Shown here piece by piece: positions 1 through 7,843 of a DNA stretch of 22,351 nucleotides (position 1 is its first letter; each line of letters starts with the position of its first letter). Both the position numbers and the translations under genes were made by a program. The stretch lies in NCBI GenBank assembly GCA_964409165.1, contig CAYPCH010000059.1, positions 1 through 22,351 on the forward strand, written 5' to 3'. Source of the stretch: CAYPCH01 sp964409165. Lineage in GTDB: Bacteria > Bacillota > Clostridia > Acetivibrionales > Acetivibrionaceae. The notes under the pieces are model-generated. The model had not been told where the DNA came from. It ran no database searches and worked only from the letters and a program-made list of their open reading frames with translations.

Positions 1-55
1 CAGAATTGTCTATGATATAACAAGTAAACCGCCTGCAACTATTGAGTGGGAATAG
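1..55 (+). CDS. guaA: GMP synthase (glutamine-hydrolysing), C-terminal end only
   Basis: The first bases hold the last 17 codons of an open frame running in from the left edge, read from base 2 and ending with TAG at 53-55. The translated tail, RIVYDITSKPPATIEWE, matches the highly conserved C-terminus of GuaA, which normally ends in Pro-Pro-(Gly/Ala)-Thr-Ile-Glu-Trp-Glu. GuaA converts XMP to GMP with glutamine and ATP in the cytoplasm. Only the tail is visible, so catalytic motifs cannot be checked. Its position directly before purE fits a purine-gene neighbourhood. Confidence 0.85.
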   Translation, partial: RIVYDITSKPPATIEWE

Positions 56-136
56 GTATATACAACCGCTCTCTGTAAAAGCGATTGTTTGATGTTGAGA
101 TTCAAAATAATGTTCGGTGTTTTTATAGGCATCACG

Positions 137-166
137 TTGACAAGGGGTATTCCTGTTTGATAGTAT
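137..166 (+). promoter_or_regulatory. Sigma-A-type promoter of the purE cluster
   Basis: TTGACA (137-142, a perfect -35) is followed after 18 bases by TAGTAT (161-166, 4/6 match to TATAAT). Transcription would begin near 173, leaving a leader of about 180 nt before purE. The terminator at 255-285 falls inside that leader. Function is inferred from motif and position only. Confidence 0.5.
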
Positions 167-254
167 TAACTGTGTAAGTTAAGTTGTTTTAAAGAAATAT
201 TATAAAAAATATTAATACTTTGTATTGAAATAAGCAGAAAATTTTAAGGTTTAA

Positions 255-285
255 GGGTTGGTTCTGCCAACCCGTTTTTGGTTTT
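255..285 (+). terminator. Intrinsic terminator in the purE leader (possible attenuator, or the guaA terminator)
   Basis: GGGTTGG (255-261) and CCAACCC (267-273) form a perfect 7-bp stem with a 5-nt loop, followed by GTTTTTGGTTTT. Upstream GCAGAA (234-239) is complementary to TTCTGC (262-267), which covers the terminator loop and the first base of its 3' arm, so a competing fold is possible. I see none of the conserved loop sequences of a guanine riboswitch in 173-254. It may simply end guaA transcripts. Confidence 0.65.
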
Positions 286-353
286 ATTAGGTCTGTTGCA
301 AGTGAAATGAAAGAAGCAAAAATAGTACTAAAAGCTATAATGGAGGTAGGATA

Positions 354-866
354 ATGTCTAAGGCAAAAAAAGCAAAAGTTGCGGTAGTAATGGGCAGCGA
401 TTCGGATTTTGTAGTGTTAAAGGACTGTATCAAGCTTTTGAAGCAGTTTGAGGTTGATGTTGAGGTACTGGTATGTTCAGCCCACAGAACGCCTGATAAG
501 GCGGCTGAATTCTCTAAAAATGCTGAAGATAATGGTTTTGATGTTATAATTGCTGGTGCAGGAAAGGCCGCTCATTTGCCGGGTATTATAGCTGCATATA
601 CAGCTCTTCCTGTAATAGGAGTTCCGATAAAATCATCTACATTGGACGGATTGGATTCACTTCTGTCAATTGTTCAGATGCCTAGCGGAATACCGGTTGC
701 CACAGTTGCCGTGGACGGTTCTGAAAATGCTGCGTTGCTGGCTATACAGATACTATCAACAGGATATGGCGAATTCAGGGAAAAAATGAAGAACTATAAA
801 AAGAAGCTGGCTAAAAAAGTAGAAGAAAAGAATGAAGTGCTTCAGGGAAAAATTAAAGAGTTATAA
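354..866 (+). CDS. purE: N5-carboxyaminoimidazole ribonucleotide mutase (PurE, class I type)
   Basis: PurE interconverts N5-CAIR and CAIR in de novo IMP synthesis, as a cytoplasmic octamer in known members. The 170-residue product has the family pattern in order: GSDSDF (residues 14-19), SAHRTPDKA (42-50) with the active-site His44-Arg45, GAGKAAHLPG (68-77), and the Pro-Ile-Lys-Ser-Ser plus QMPSGIPVATVAV block (91-120). The length is normal for class I PurE. ATG is preceded by GGAGG at 342-346 with 7 bases of spacing. An Ala-Lys rich N-terminus and a Lys-rich C-terminal tail of about 25 residues lie outside the core. No purK partner is in view, and the next gene is purM rather than purC or purF. 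Confidence 0.95.
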   Translation: MSKAKKAKVAVVMGSDSDFVVLKDCIKLLKQFEVDVEVLVCSAHRTPDKAAEFSKNAEDNGFDVIIAGAGKAAHLPGIIAAYTALPVIGVPIKSSTLDGLDSLLSIVQMPSGIPVATVAVDGSENAALLAIQILSTGYGEFREKMKNYKKKLAKKVEEKNEVLQGKIKEL

Positions 867-1011
867 ATGATGCCGAAGGGTTTAAAATAATATAGTAAAA
901 GGATTATTATGAGATGGCGATTATTTGATGGAAGTTTCTGTGAAAAGAAATAAATTTTCTGTGGTTAAGAGCCTAAATAATAGTTACAATTATTTTTGGA
1001 GGGGAAATTTA

Positions 1012-2034
1012 ATGGCTACGTATAAAGATGCTGGTGTAGATGTTGAAGCAGGCTATGAAGCTGTCAAATTGATGAAAAATGATGTTAAAAGGACTTTCAG
1101 ACCTGAGGTTCTTACCGATATAGGAGGGTTTGGTGGATTATTTGCATTGAATAAAGAAAAATATGCTGAACCTATACTTGTATCGGGTACCGATGGAGTG
1201 GGTACAAAACTTAAAATTGCTTTCCTTATGGATAAGCACGATACAATTGGCATTGATTGCGTGGCAATGTGCGTCAATGACATAGTTTGCTCTGGTGCCG
1301 AGCCTCTTTTTTTCCTTGATTATATAGCATTGGGCAAAAATCGTCCTGAAAGAGTTGCTCAAATTGTAAAGGGTGTAGCAGATGGGTGTGTTAAAGCCAG
1401 CTGTGCTTTGATTGGCGGCGAGACGGCGGAAATGCCGGGTTTTTATACTGAAGATGAGTATGATATTGCAGGATTTGCAGTAGGCATTGTTGATAGAAGC
1501 AGGATTATTGACGGAAAGAAAATAAAAAAAGGCGATAAGCTTATTGGTATAAGTTCTTCAGGTATACATAGCAATGGTTATTCACTGGTAAGAAAGGTTC
1601 TTGCACCTAAAAAGGAGAAACTTTCGGAAAATGTTAAGATTTTAGGCAATACTCTCGGAGAGGAACTTTTAAAGCCCACAAAAATATATGTAAAGACTAT
1701 TCTTGAGTTGAAGGAAAAATTTGAACTAAAAGGAATATGCCATATAACAGGTGGGGGCTTTATTGAAAACATGCCAAGAATGTTGCCTGAGAATTATGGA
1801 ATAAAAATTATCAGGGATAGCTGGCCTGTACTTCCTATATTTAGCCTATTGCAGAGTCTGGCAAATATAGAGGAAAAGGAAATGTATAATACCTTTAATA
1901 TGGGCATAGGTATGACTATTGCTGTTGATGCAGAAATAGCGACTGATGTAGTAAGCTTTTTAAACAAAGAAAAGGAAGAAGCCTATATAATTGGTGAAGT
2001 TGTTGAAGGGAAGACTGGTATTGAGTTATGCTGA
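1012..2034 (+). CDS. purM: Phosphoribosylformylglycinamidine cyclo-ligase (AIR synthetase)
   Basis: PurM closes the imidazole ring: FGAM plus ATP gives AIR. The start at 1012 gives 340 residues, the usual length, beginning MATYKDAGVD. GGAGGGG at 998-1004 sits 7 bases upstream. The open frame runs further upstream to 925, but those extra 29 residues are not PurM-like and lack a good ribosome site. Visible motifs are DGVGTK (61-66), the CVNDIV plus GAEPLFFLDY block (87-104), the ETAEMPGFY loop, HSNGYSLVRKV, and ITGGGFIENMPRMLP, all of the PurM/ThiL superfamily. The TGA overlaps the purN start, which suggests translational coupling. The 145-nt gap after purE holds no purC or purF. Confidence 0.95.
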   Translation: MATYKDAGVDVEAGYEAVKLMKNDVKRTFRPEVLTDIGGFGGLFALNKEKYAEPILVSGTDGVGTKLKIAFLMDKHDTIGIDCVAMCVNDIVCSGAEPLFFLDYIALGKNRPERVAQIVKGVADGCVKASCALIGGETAEMPGFYTEDEYDIAGFAVGIVDRSRIIDGKKIKKGDKLIGISSSGIHSNGYSLVRKVLAPKKEKLSENVKILGNTLGEELLKPTKIYVKTILELKEKFELKGICHITGGGFIENMPRMLPENYGIKIIRDSWPVLPIFSLLQSLANIEEKEMYNTFNMGIGMTIAVDAEIATDVVSFLNKEKEEAYIIGEVVEGKTGIELC

Positions 2035-2654
2035 AACTTGGTATACTGGTTTCTGGAGGAGGGACAAACCTTCAGACAATAATTGATAGAATTGAAGACG
2101 GCTATTTGAAGGGCTGTGAAATTGCAACAGTGGTTGCAAGCAGACAAGGTGCTTATGCCTTGGAAAGAGCAGCAAAGCACAATATTCAGGGAGTGTGTAT
2201 AGCACGAAAGAGCTTTTTTTCAACAGAGGATTATGATAAAGCTCTTATTGAACATTTTGAAAAACATGATGTGGAACTGGTAGTTATGGCTGGATTTTTA
2301 TCTATTGTGGGGGAAGGTTTTGTTGAAAGATACCGCAACAGGATAATTAACATTCATCCGGCGTTAATACCGTCTTTTTGCGGGAAAGGATTTTACGGCA
2401 TTATACCGCATATGAAGGCACTTGAATATGGTGTGAAGGTAACGGGTGCAACCGTTCATTTTGTGGAGCTTGAGGCAGACAGTGGACCTATAATTCTGCA
2501 AAAAGCCGTATACATAAAGGACGACGATACTCCAGAATCTCTTCAAAGGAGAGTTATGGAGGAAGCGGAGTGGATAATACTGCCTGAAGCCATAAAGCTT
2601 TTTTCTGAGGAAAAACTCCTGATAGATGGCAGGAGAGTAGTGATAAAGACATAA
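2028..2654 (+). CDS. purN: Phosphoribosylglycinamide formyltransferase (GAR transformylase)
   Basis: PurN transfers a formyl group from 10-formyl-tetrahydrofolate to GAR. The 208-residue product has the N-terminal phosphate-binding loop GGGTNLQ (10-16). It also has the catalytic triad of the family, Asn108 and His110 in INIHPALIP and Asp151 in LEADSGP, followed by the usual C-terminal helix. The segment after NIHP reads SFCGKGFYG rather than the more common AFxGxHA, a variant I associate with clostridial members from memory. ATG at 2028 overlaps the last 7 bases of purM, so no separate ribosome site is needed. A 324-nt repeat-bearing spacer separates it from purH. Confidence 0.95.
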   Translation: MLKLGILVSGGGTNLQTIIDRIEDGYLKGCEIATVVASRQGAYALERAAKHNIQGVCIARKSFFSTEDYDKALIEHFEKHDVELVVMAGFLSIVGEGFVERYRNRIINIHPALIPSFCGKGFYGIIPHMKALEYGVKVTGATVHFVELEADSGPIILQKAVYIKDDDTPESLQRRVMEEAEWIILPEAIKLFSEEKLLIDGRRVVIKT

Positions 2655-2729
2655 TAAAGTTTTATAATAAATGTTCTGTTTCACTTTGGTTACTTTATAC
2701 TGAAGTGAGATTTGTTTTTTAGTAGAATG

Positions 2730-2960
2730 GTATTTGATAAAATAGCACTTGATAAGATAGTATTTGATAANNNNNNNNNNNNNNNNNNNNNNNNNNNNNN
2801 NNNNNNNNNNNNNNNNNNNNNNNNNNNNNNNNNNNNNNNNNNNNNNNNNNNNNNNNNNNNNNNNNNNNNNGTATTTGATAAAATAGCACTTGATAAGATA
2901 GTATTTGATAAGATAGTAATTAATAAAATAATATTTGACAAAAAAATATTTGATAAAACC
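2730..2960 (+). repeat. 15-bp tandem repeat between purN and purH, broken by an assembly gap
   Basis: Imperfect 15-mers of the form GTATTTGATAAAATA / GCACTTGATAAGATA follow one another: two full units and 11 bases of a third before the gap, and six units after it (2871-2960), decaying toward purH. The 41 bases before the gap (2730-2770) are identical to the 41 bases after it (2871-2911). The period is a multiple of three and the array contains no stop in the purH frame, reading as Val-Phe-Asp-Lys-Ile-like pentapeptides. I treat it as untranslated because purH has its own ribosome site downstream. The remainder of the 2655-2978 spacer shows nothing recognisable. Confidence 0.85.
2771..2870. 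other. Run of exactly 100 N: scaffold gap
   Basis: One hundred consecutive Ns, the conventional placeholder for a gap of unknown size. It sits inside a tandem repeat and has identical flanks. It may therefore hide more repeat units, or may join two contig ends that really overlap by 41 bases. Removing 100 + 41 bases keeps the reading frame of the array. Confidence 0.95.
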
Positions 2961-2978
2961 GAAGATAGGAGTGATATT

Positions 2979-4523
2979 GTGATTAAACGTGCATTGATAA
3001 GTGTTTCGGATAAAACCGGAATTGTTGAACTTGCAAGGGAACTGTCTGATATGGGTGTTGAGATTATCTCTACAGGTGGAACTGCGAAAGCATTAAGCGA
3101 TGCTGGGATAAAAGTAATTAACATATCCGATATTACCGGATTTCCCGAATGTCTTGATGGAAGGGTAAAGACCCTTCACCCGAAGGTTCACGGAGGGCTT
3201 CTTGCAATGAGAAGCAATAGTGAGCATATGGCTCAGATTAAAGAGTTGGGGATAGAGCCTATTGATATGGTAATAATAAACCTGTATCCTTTTAAGCAAA
3301 CTATACTGAAGGGACATATTGAACTTGAAGAAGCAATTGAGAACATAGATATAGGCGGACCTACCATGCTTCGTGCGGCGGCTAAGAATTATCAGGATGT
3401 TATTGTTTTGATAGATCCGTCAGATTATGGGGCTGTATTGGACGAGTTGAAATCCTCAAAGGAAATATCAGTCAAAACCAAGTTCAGATTGGCATATAAA
3501 GTGTTTGAACATACAAGCCATTATGATACCCTGATTGCAAGGTATTTAAGGGACAAGATAGGGGAAGAGGCTTTCCCTGAAACGCTTTCGCTTACATTTG
3601 AAAAGGCTCAGGATATGAGATATGGTGAAAACCCACATCAGAAAGCTGTTTTCTATAGGGAAGTGGGGGCTAATATCGGCTGTATAACAGCTGCAAAACA
3701 GCTTCATGGAAAAGAATTATCCTACAATAATATTAATGATACAAATGGTGCCCTCGAACTTCTTAAAGAGTTTGATGAGCCGGCTGTAGTTGCCGTAAAA
3801 CATGCAAATCCGTGTGGAGTGGCATGCGGAGAGGATATCTATGAAGCTTATGTTAAGGCTTATGAGGCTGACCCGGTTTCCATATTTGGAGGGATAGTTG
3901 CTGCAAACAGGCCGATAGATGAAAAGACGGCAGAAGAAATCAACAAAATATTTATTGAAATAGTAATTGCTCCTGCCTTTACCGATGATGCAATAAGGGT
4001 ACTTACGCAAAAGAAGAATATAAGGCTTTTAGAGCTTGAAAACATATCTGCAAAACTGCCGGCAGGGACTTTTGATATGAAAAAGGTCGCGGGGGGACTT
4101 CTTGTTCAGACCTATAATAATGAGCTCTTAAATATGGAAAACCTTAAAGTTGTAACTGACAAAAAGCCGACAGACGAAGAGATGGAAGCAATGATATTTG
4201 CCATGAAGGTAGTAAAACATACAAAGTCAAACGGAATAGCAATTGCTAAAGGGAAACAGTCAATTGGTGCAGGTCCTGGACAAACCAACAGGATAATGGC
4301 AGCAAAAATAGCCATTGAATATGGAGGGGATCGTACTAAAGGTGCGGTTATGGCGTCTGATGCTTACTTTCCGTTCCCTGATTGTGTACAAGCAGCTGCA
4401 AATGCTGGAATTACAGCAATAATACAGCCGGGAGGCTCTAAGAATGATCAGGAATCCATTGATGAATGTAACAAGTATGGTATTTCAATGGTGTTTACCG
4501 GCATGAGGCATTTTAAGCATTAG
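2979..4523 (+). CDS. purH: Bifunctional AICAR formyltransferase / IMP cyclohydrolase
   Basis: PurH carries out the last two steps to IMP: formylation of AICAR and closure of FAICAR. With GTG at 2979 the product is 514 residues, the family norm, beginning (M)IKRALISVSDKTG. AGGAG (2967-2971) lies 7 bases upstream. The frame stays open through the repeat array, but a start there would lack a ribosome site and add low-complexity residues. The IMP cyclohydrolase domain spans about residues 1-190 (STGGTAKAL 31-39, DGRVKTLHPK 60-69). The transformylase domain follows, with RYGENPHQ (214-221) and Lys274-His275 in VKHANPCG, the catalytic pair. A long inverted repeat separates it from purD. Confidence 0.95.
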   Translation: MIKRALISVSDKTGIVELARELSDMGVEIISTGGTAKALSDAGIKVINISDITGFPECLDGRVKTLHPKVHGGLLAMRSNSEHMAQIKELGIEPIDMVIINLYPFKQTILKGHIELEEAIENIDIGGPTMLRAAAKNYQDVIVLIDPSDYGAVLDELKSSKEISVKTKFRLAYKVFEHTSHYDTLIARYLRDKIGEEAFPETLSLTFEKAQDMRYGENPHQKAVFYREVGANIGCITAAKQLHGKELSYNNINDTNGALELLKEFDEPAVVAVKHANPCGVACGEDIYEAYVKAYEADPVSIFGGIVAANRPIDEKTAEEINKIFIEIVIAPAFTDDAIRVLTQKKNIRLLELENISAKLPAGTFDMKKVAGGLLVQTYNNELLNMENLKVVTDKKPTDEEMEAMIFAMKVVKHTKSNGIAIAKGKQSIGAGPGQTNRIMAAKIAIEYGGDRTKGAVMASDAYFPFPDCVQAAANAGITAIIQPGGSKNDQESIDECNKYGISMVFTGMRHFKH

Positions 4524-4540
4524 TATAGTGTTTCTTAAAT

Positions 4541-4612
4541 ATTTTAACAATATAAAAATCTTCTGAACCCTTTAAATGTATAGGGATTCTCAGATTTTTA
4601 TATTGTTAAAAT
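4541..4612. repeat. Long inverted repeat between purH and purD
   Basis: Bases 4541-4561 and 4592-4612 are perfect reverse complements (21 bp). The 30-nt interior contains a second partial pairing (AACCCT at 4567-4572 with AGGG/ATTC near 4582-4589). There is no T-run behind the 3' arm, so a classic terminator is unlikely. An RNA-processing or stability hairpin, or a small palindromic insertion, are alternatives. Confidence 0.7.
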
Positions 4613-4649
4613 ACTCTACTGGTTGCTGTTTGATAGAAGGAGGAATAAG

Positions 4650-5909
4650 ATGAAGGTACTGGTTGTAGGTAGCGGCGGGCGTGAACATGCACTGGTATGG
4701 AAAATTGCACAGAGTTTGTTGGTTGAGGAGCTTTACTGTGCTCCCGGGAATGGCGGAATATCTGCAATTGCTCAGTGTATACCTGTAAAAGCAATGGATA
4801 TTGAAGGTGTTATAAAAGCAGCTAAAGAATATGCGATAGATATGGTTGTTGTTGCCCCTGATGATCCCTTGGCGGCGGGTATGGTGGATGCACTTGAACA
4901 CGCTGGTATCAGGGCTTTTGGTCCTGCGAAAAATGCGGCTGTGATAGAAGCAAGCAAGTCTTTTGCCAAGAATCTTATGAAAAAGTACAATATCCCTACT
5001 GCAAACTTTGAAGTATTTGAAAATAGCAGTGCTGCAATAGAATATTTAAAAACCCAGGAATTTCCGATAGTTGTGAAAGCAGACGGATTAGCTCTTGGAA
5101 AAGGTGTAATTATAGCAAGCAATTTCGAAGAGGCAAAGGCGGCAGTTAAGGATATTATGGATGACAGGTCTTTTGGAGATGCAGGAAGCAGGGTAGTAAT
5201 AGAAGAGTTTTTGTCAGGATCTGAGATTTCAATGCTGGCTTTTACAGACGGTAAAACTGTGAAAACGATGGTCAGTTCTCAGGATCATAAAAGGGCTCTT
5301 GATAACGACCAAGGGCTTAACACCGGGGGAATGGGGACGTTTTCGCCCAGCAGAATCTATACCCCTGAGATTGACAAGTACTGCAAAGAGAAGATATATA
5401 TGCCAACAATAGAGGCTATGAATAAAGAGGGAAGAAAATTTAAGGGAATATTGTATTTCGGAATTATTGTAACAAAAGATGGTCCGAAGGTTTTAGAATA
5501 CAATGCCAGGTTTGGAGACCCGGAGACCCAGGTTGTGCTTCCAAGGCTCAATAGTGACTTGCTTGAAATATTTAATGCAATAATTGATGAAAGACTTGAT
5601 GAAGTGGATATAAAGTGGGATGATAATGCCTGCGTGTGTGTAATTATGGCCTCCGGCGGTTATCCACAAAAGTATGAGACTGGCTATGAAATCACGGGAC
5701 TTGATGAGGCTGAAAGAGATACTAATACGGTTGTTTTTCATGCGGGAACTCGACGGGAGGATGGAAAGTATTATACTGCCGGGGGACGTGTACTTGGTGT
5801 GACAGCATTGGAGGAGAACTTTGATATGGCAATAGAAAAAGCCTATCAAGGAGTTAAAAAAATAAGGTTTAAAGACATGCACTATAGGAAAGATATAGGC
5901 AAAAAATAA
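4650..5909 (+). CDS. purD: Phosphoribosylamine-glycine ligase (GAR synthetase)
   Basis: PurD joins phosphoribosylamine and glycine with ATP. The 419-residue product starts MKVLVVGSGGREHAL, with the GGREHAL substrate loop at 9-15. GGAGG (4639-4643) is 6 bases before the ATG, so the nine codons available upstream are not needed. The ATP-grasp domain includes VVKADGLALGKGV (141-153), GLNTGGMGTFSP (222-233) and the metal-binding EYNARFGDPETQ (283-294). The usual VGPE(x)PL segment reads APDDPLAAG, a mild variant. It is the last gene of the purine cluster and is followed by a 14-bp hairpin and then the convergent acyl-CoA ligase. Confidence 0.95.
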   Translation: MKVLVVGSGGREHALVWKIAQSLLVEELYCAPGNGGISAIAQCIPVKAMDIEGVIKAAKEYAIDMVVVAPDDPLAAGMVDALEHAGIRAFGPAKNAAVIEASKSFAKNLMKKYNIPTANFEVFENSSAAIEYLKTQEFPIVVKADGLALGKGVIIASNFEEAKAAVKDIMDDRSFGDAGSRVVIEEFLSGSEISMLAFTDGKTVKTMVSSQDHKRALDNDQGLNTGGMGTFSPSRIYTPEIDKYCKEKIYMPTIEAMNKEGRKFKGILYFGIIVTKDGPKVLEYNARFGDPETQVVLPRLNSDLLEIFNAIIDERLDEVDIKWDDNACVCVIMASGGYPQKYETGYEITGLDEAERDTNTVVFHAGTRREDGKYYTAGGRVLGVTALEENFDMAIEKAYQGVKKIRFKDMHYRKDIGKK

Positions 5910-5932
5910 ATAGAAAGCAGACGTAGGAGTAT

Positions 5933-5984
5933 AAATTAAGGATAGCATTGCTGTAAATATACCAGCCAAAGCTATCCTTAATTT
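5933..5984. terminator. Hairpin between convergent purD and the acyl-CoA ligase
   Basis: AAATTAAGGATAGC (5933-5946) pairs perfectly with GCTATCCTTAATTT (5971-5984), and GCTG/CAGC can pair inside the loop. It lies where the two converging transcripts should end, but neither side has a good T-tract, so the terminator role is inferred from position. Confidence 0.4.
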
Positions 5985-5985
5985 G

Positions 5986-6032
5986 ATTATAATACATAAA
6001 ATATAATACAAATTAAATTATAATACATAAAA
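5986..6032 (+). repeat. 16-bp direct repeat
   Basis: ATTATAATACATAAAA occurs at 5986-6001 and again at 6017-6032, 31 bases apart, in AT-rich DNA just past the stop codon of the minus-strand gene. It may be slippage or low-complexity drift. Confidence 0.6.
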
Positions 6033-6041
6033 GTACAAAAT

Positions 6042-7676
6042 TCAGCTCAATGTTTCCACTTCTACCAGACACACGGCACCGTACTTTTCCCTTAAGCGAG
6101 GTTTTTCAATCTTACCTGTAGGATTCCGAGGAACTTTATCAAAAATAACTTTTCGCGGACGTTTGTAACGCGGCAACGAAACGCAGAATTCGTTTATTTG
6201 ATCTTCAGTACAATGGCAATCGGGTTTTAGCTCTACAACCGCGGCAGATATTTCCCCTAACCGCTTATCAGGTAATCCGATAACTGCTACATCCTTGATT
6301 GCTCCATGTCCCCGGAGAAAATCTTCAATCTGTACCGGATATATATTCTCTCCTCCGCTGATAATGACATCTTTCTTACGGTCTACCAAATAAATAAAGC
6401 CATCTTCATCCATTTTTGCCATGTCTCCGGTTAGAAGCCAATCATCCTTGAGCACTGCCGCAGTCGCTTTGGGGTCCTTATAATAGCATTTCATCACGCC
6501 CGCCCCCCTAACGGCAAGCTCTCCGACCTGCCCTTGACATACAGGGCATCCTTCTTCGTCAATAATTTTAGTCTCCCAATTATAGCCCGGCAAGCCTATG
6601 GCACCAACTTTATGAATGTTTCCAGTACCCAAGTGAACACATCCCGGTCCAATAGATTCACTTAGACCATAATTGGTATCATAAAGATGATTTGGAAAAT
6701 ACTTTTTCCAACGATGAATCAAACTAGGGGGCACCGGCTGTGCACCAATATGCATAAGTCTCCACTGGGAAAGGTTATATTCTTCAAGCTTTACATCACC
6801 CCTATCAATGGCATCCAAAATGTCCTGTGCCCATGGAACCAAGAGCCACACAATTGTAATTTTCTCTTCAGAAATTGTTTTTAGTATCCATTCCGGCTTG
6901 ATTCCTCTAAGTAACACTGCTCTGCTTCCCGATAACAAGCTACCGAACCAGTGCATCTTAGCTCCGGTATGGTAAAGAGGTGGGATACACAGAAAATTAT
7001 CCTCACGGGTTTGTTCATGATGTTTTTGTTCCGTGTAACATGCCGACATCAGACTCCTATGATTATGCAAAATTGCTTTTGGAAATCCCGTAGTTCCCGA
7101 GGAGAAATATATTACAGCGTCATCTTCATCTGTAATTTCAACCTTTGGTTCTTCTGAGCAGCAATTGGCTGTGAGACGATCATAGTTTTCAGCAAAAGAA
7201 GGTCGATTCTCTCCTGCAAAAAAGAGTGTTTTTACTTTAGGTATCTGACAATAAATATTTTCAACACGCCCGATAAACTCCGGACCAAAAATCATGGCTA
7301 TGGAATCGGATAAATCAAGGCAATATTTTATTTCCTCAGACGTATAGCGGAAGTTCAATGGTACCGCAACAGCCCCAGCCTTCAATATTCCGAAATAAAC
7401 AGGAAGCCATTCTAAGCAATTCATTAGAAGTATAGCTACCTTATCTCCTTTTTTAATTCCTCTTCGAATCAAAAGATTTGCCAATCGATTAGCTTTTTCA
7501 TCAAAAACGCGCCAAGTCATATCTCTTCGATATTCTCCTGCTGGATTGTTTTCAATCAGTTGATATTCCCGCCAAATGACATGGTGGCTTTCCTGAAGAT
7601 CCAGATTTATTTCCGTCAAGCATTTTTCTTGCCCGTACATCGCAGCATTGCGCGACAAAAACTCAGTAATGGGCAT
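6042..7676 (-). CDS. AMP-forming acyl-CoA ligase (fatty acid-CoA ligase family)
   Basis: This is a class I adenylate-forming enzyme that activates a carboxylate to an acyl-AMP and transfers it to CoA. The 544-residue product has the family motifs in order: phosphate loop FSSGTTGFPK (191-200), YGLSES (336-341, usual form YGxTE), TGD (416-418), hinge DRKKDVIISGGENIYP (432-447), and a C-terminal PTGKIEKPRLR with the catalytic Lys522. The start at 7676 has GGGAGG about 9 bases upstream. The frame is open to 7811, but the likely promoter at 7774-7802 would start transcription downstream of that codon. No signal peptide or neighbour gene fixes the substrate. By eye it is richer in G+C than adjacent genes, which could mean transfer. 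Confidence 0.85.
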   Translation of the reverse strand: MPITEFLSRNAAMYGQEKCLTEINLDLQESHHVIWREYQLIENNPAGEYRRDMTWRVFDEKANRLANLLIRRGIKKGDKVAILLMNCLEWLPVYFGILKAGAVAVPLNFRYTSEEIKYCLDLSDSIAMIFGPEFIGRVENIYCQIPKVKTLFFAGENRPSFAENYDRLTANCCSEEPKVEITDEDDAVIYFSSGTTGFPKAILHNHRSLMSACYTEQKHHEQTREDNFLCIPPLYHTGAKMHWFGSLLSGSRAVLLRGIKPEWILKTISEEKITIVWLLVPWAQDILDAIDRGDVKLEEYNLSQWRLMHIGAQPVPPSLIHRWKKYFPNHLYDTNYGLSESIGPGCVHLGTGNIHKVGAIGLPGYNWETKIIDEEGCPVCQGQVGELAVRGAGVMKCYYKDPKATAAVLKDDWLLTGDMAKMDEDGFIYLVDRKKDVIISGGENIYPVQIEDFLRGHGAIKDVAVIGLPDKRLGEISAAVVELKPDCHCTEDQINEFCVSLPRYKRPRKVIFDKVPRNPTGKIEKPRLREKYGAVCLVEVETLS

Positions 7677-7773
7677 TTTCTTTTCCTCCCGTTCTACCAA
7701 CACAACATAATAACTGTGCATGTATTTTATATTAATAGCCATACTACAATAAGTAATAAATGCAATTATCATA

Positions 7774-7802
7774 ATTATAAAGCGATAGAAGTAATTAATC
7801 AA
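7774..7802 (-). promoter_or_regulatory. Sigma-A-type promoter for the acyl-CoA ligase
   Basis: Read on the minus strand: TTGATT (7802-7797), a 17-base spacer, then a perfect TATAAT (7779-7774). Predicted transcription start is near 7767, about 90 nt before the ATG at 7676. This argues for the shorter protein. Confidence 0.55.
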
Positions 7803-7843
7803 TAGTTTCAAAGTTATTTAACTAATCGCATTATTATTAAATT

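Noticed and set aside
173..254. Purine (guanine) riboswitch in the purE leader
   Set aside because: The conserved loop and junction sequences of the aptamer are not present in this AT-rich stretch.
309..323. GAAAGAAGCAAAAAT shared with the region after yqeK (about 13869-13883)
   Set aside because: A single 15-base purine-rich match with unrelated flanks is plausibly chance in AT-rich intergenic DNA.
336..341. A perfect TATAAT just before purE
   Set aside because: It touches the ribosome binding site, would start transcription at or past the ATG, and has no -35 at a workable distance.
2727..2978. N-terminal extension of PurH through the pentapeptide-like repeat
   Set aside because: No ribosome site near the candidate starts, a low-complexity sequence, and a well-placed AGGAG before GTG 2979 that gives a full-length normal PurH.
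2690..3124. Minus-strand frame rich in Leu-Ser-Asn-Thr-Ile repeats
   Set aside because: It is the complement of the 15-bp repeat plus the purH 5' end and has no ribosome site.
7677..7811. 45-residue hydrophobic N-terminal extension of the acyl-CoA ligase
   Set aside because: The predicted promoter starts transcription inside it, and a good ribosome site precedes the MPITEF start.
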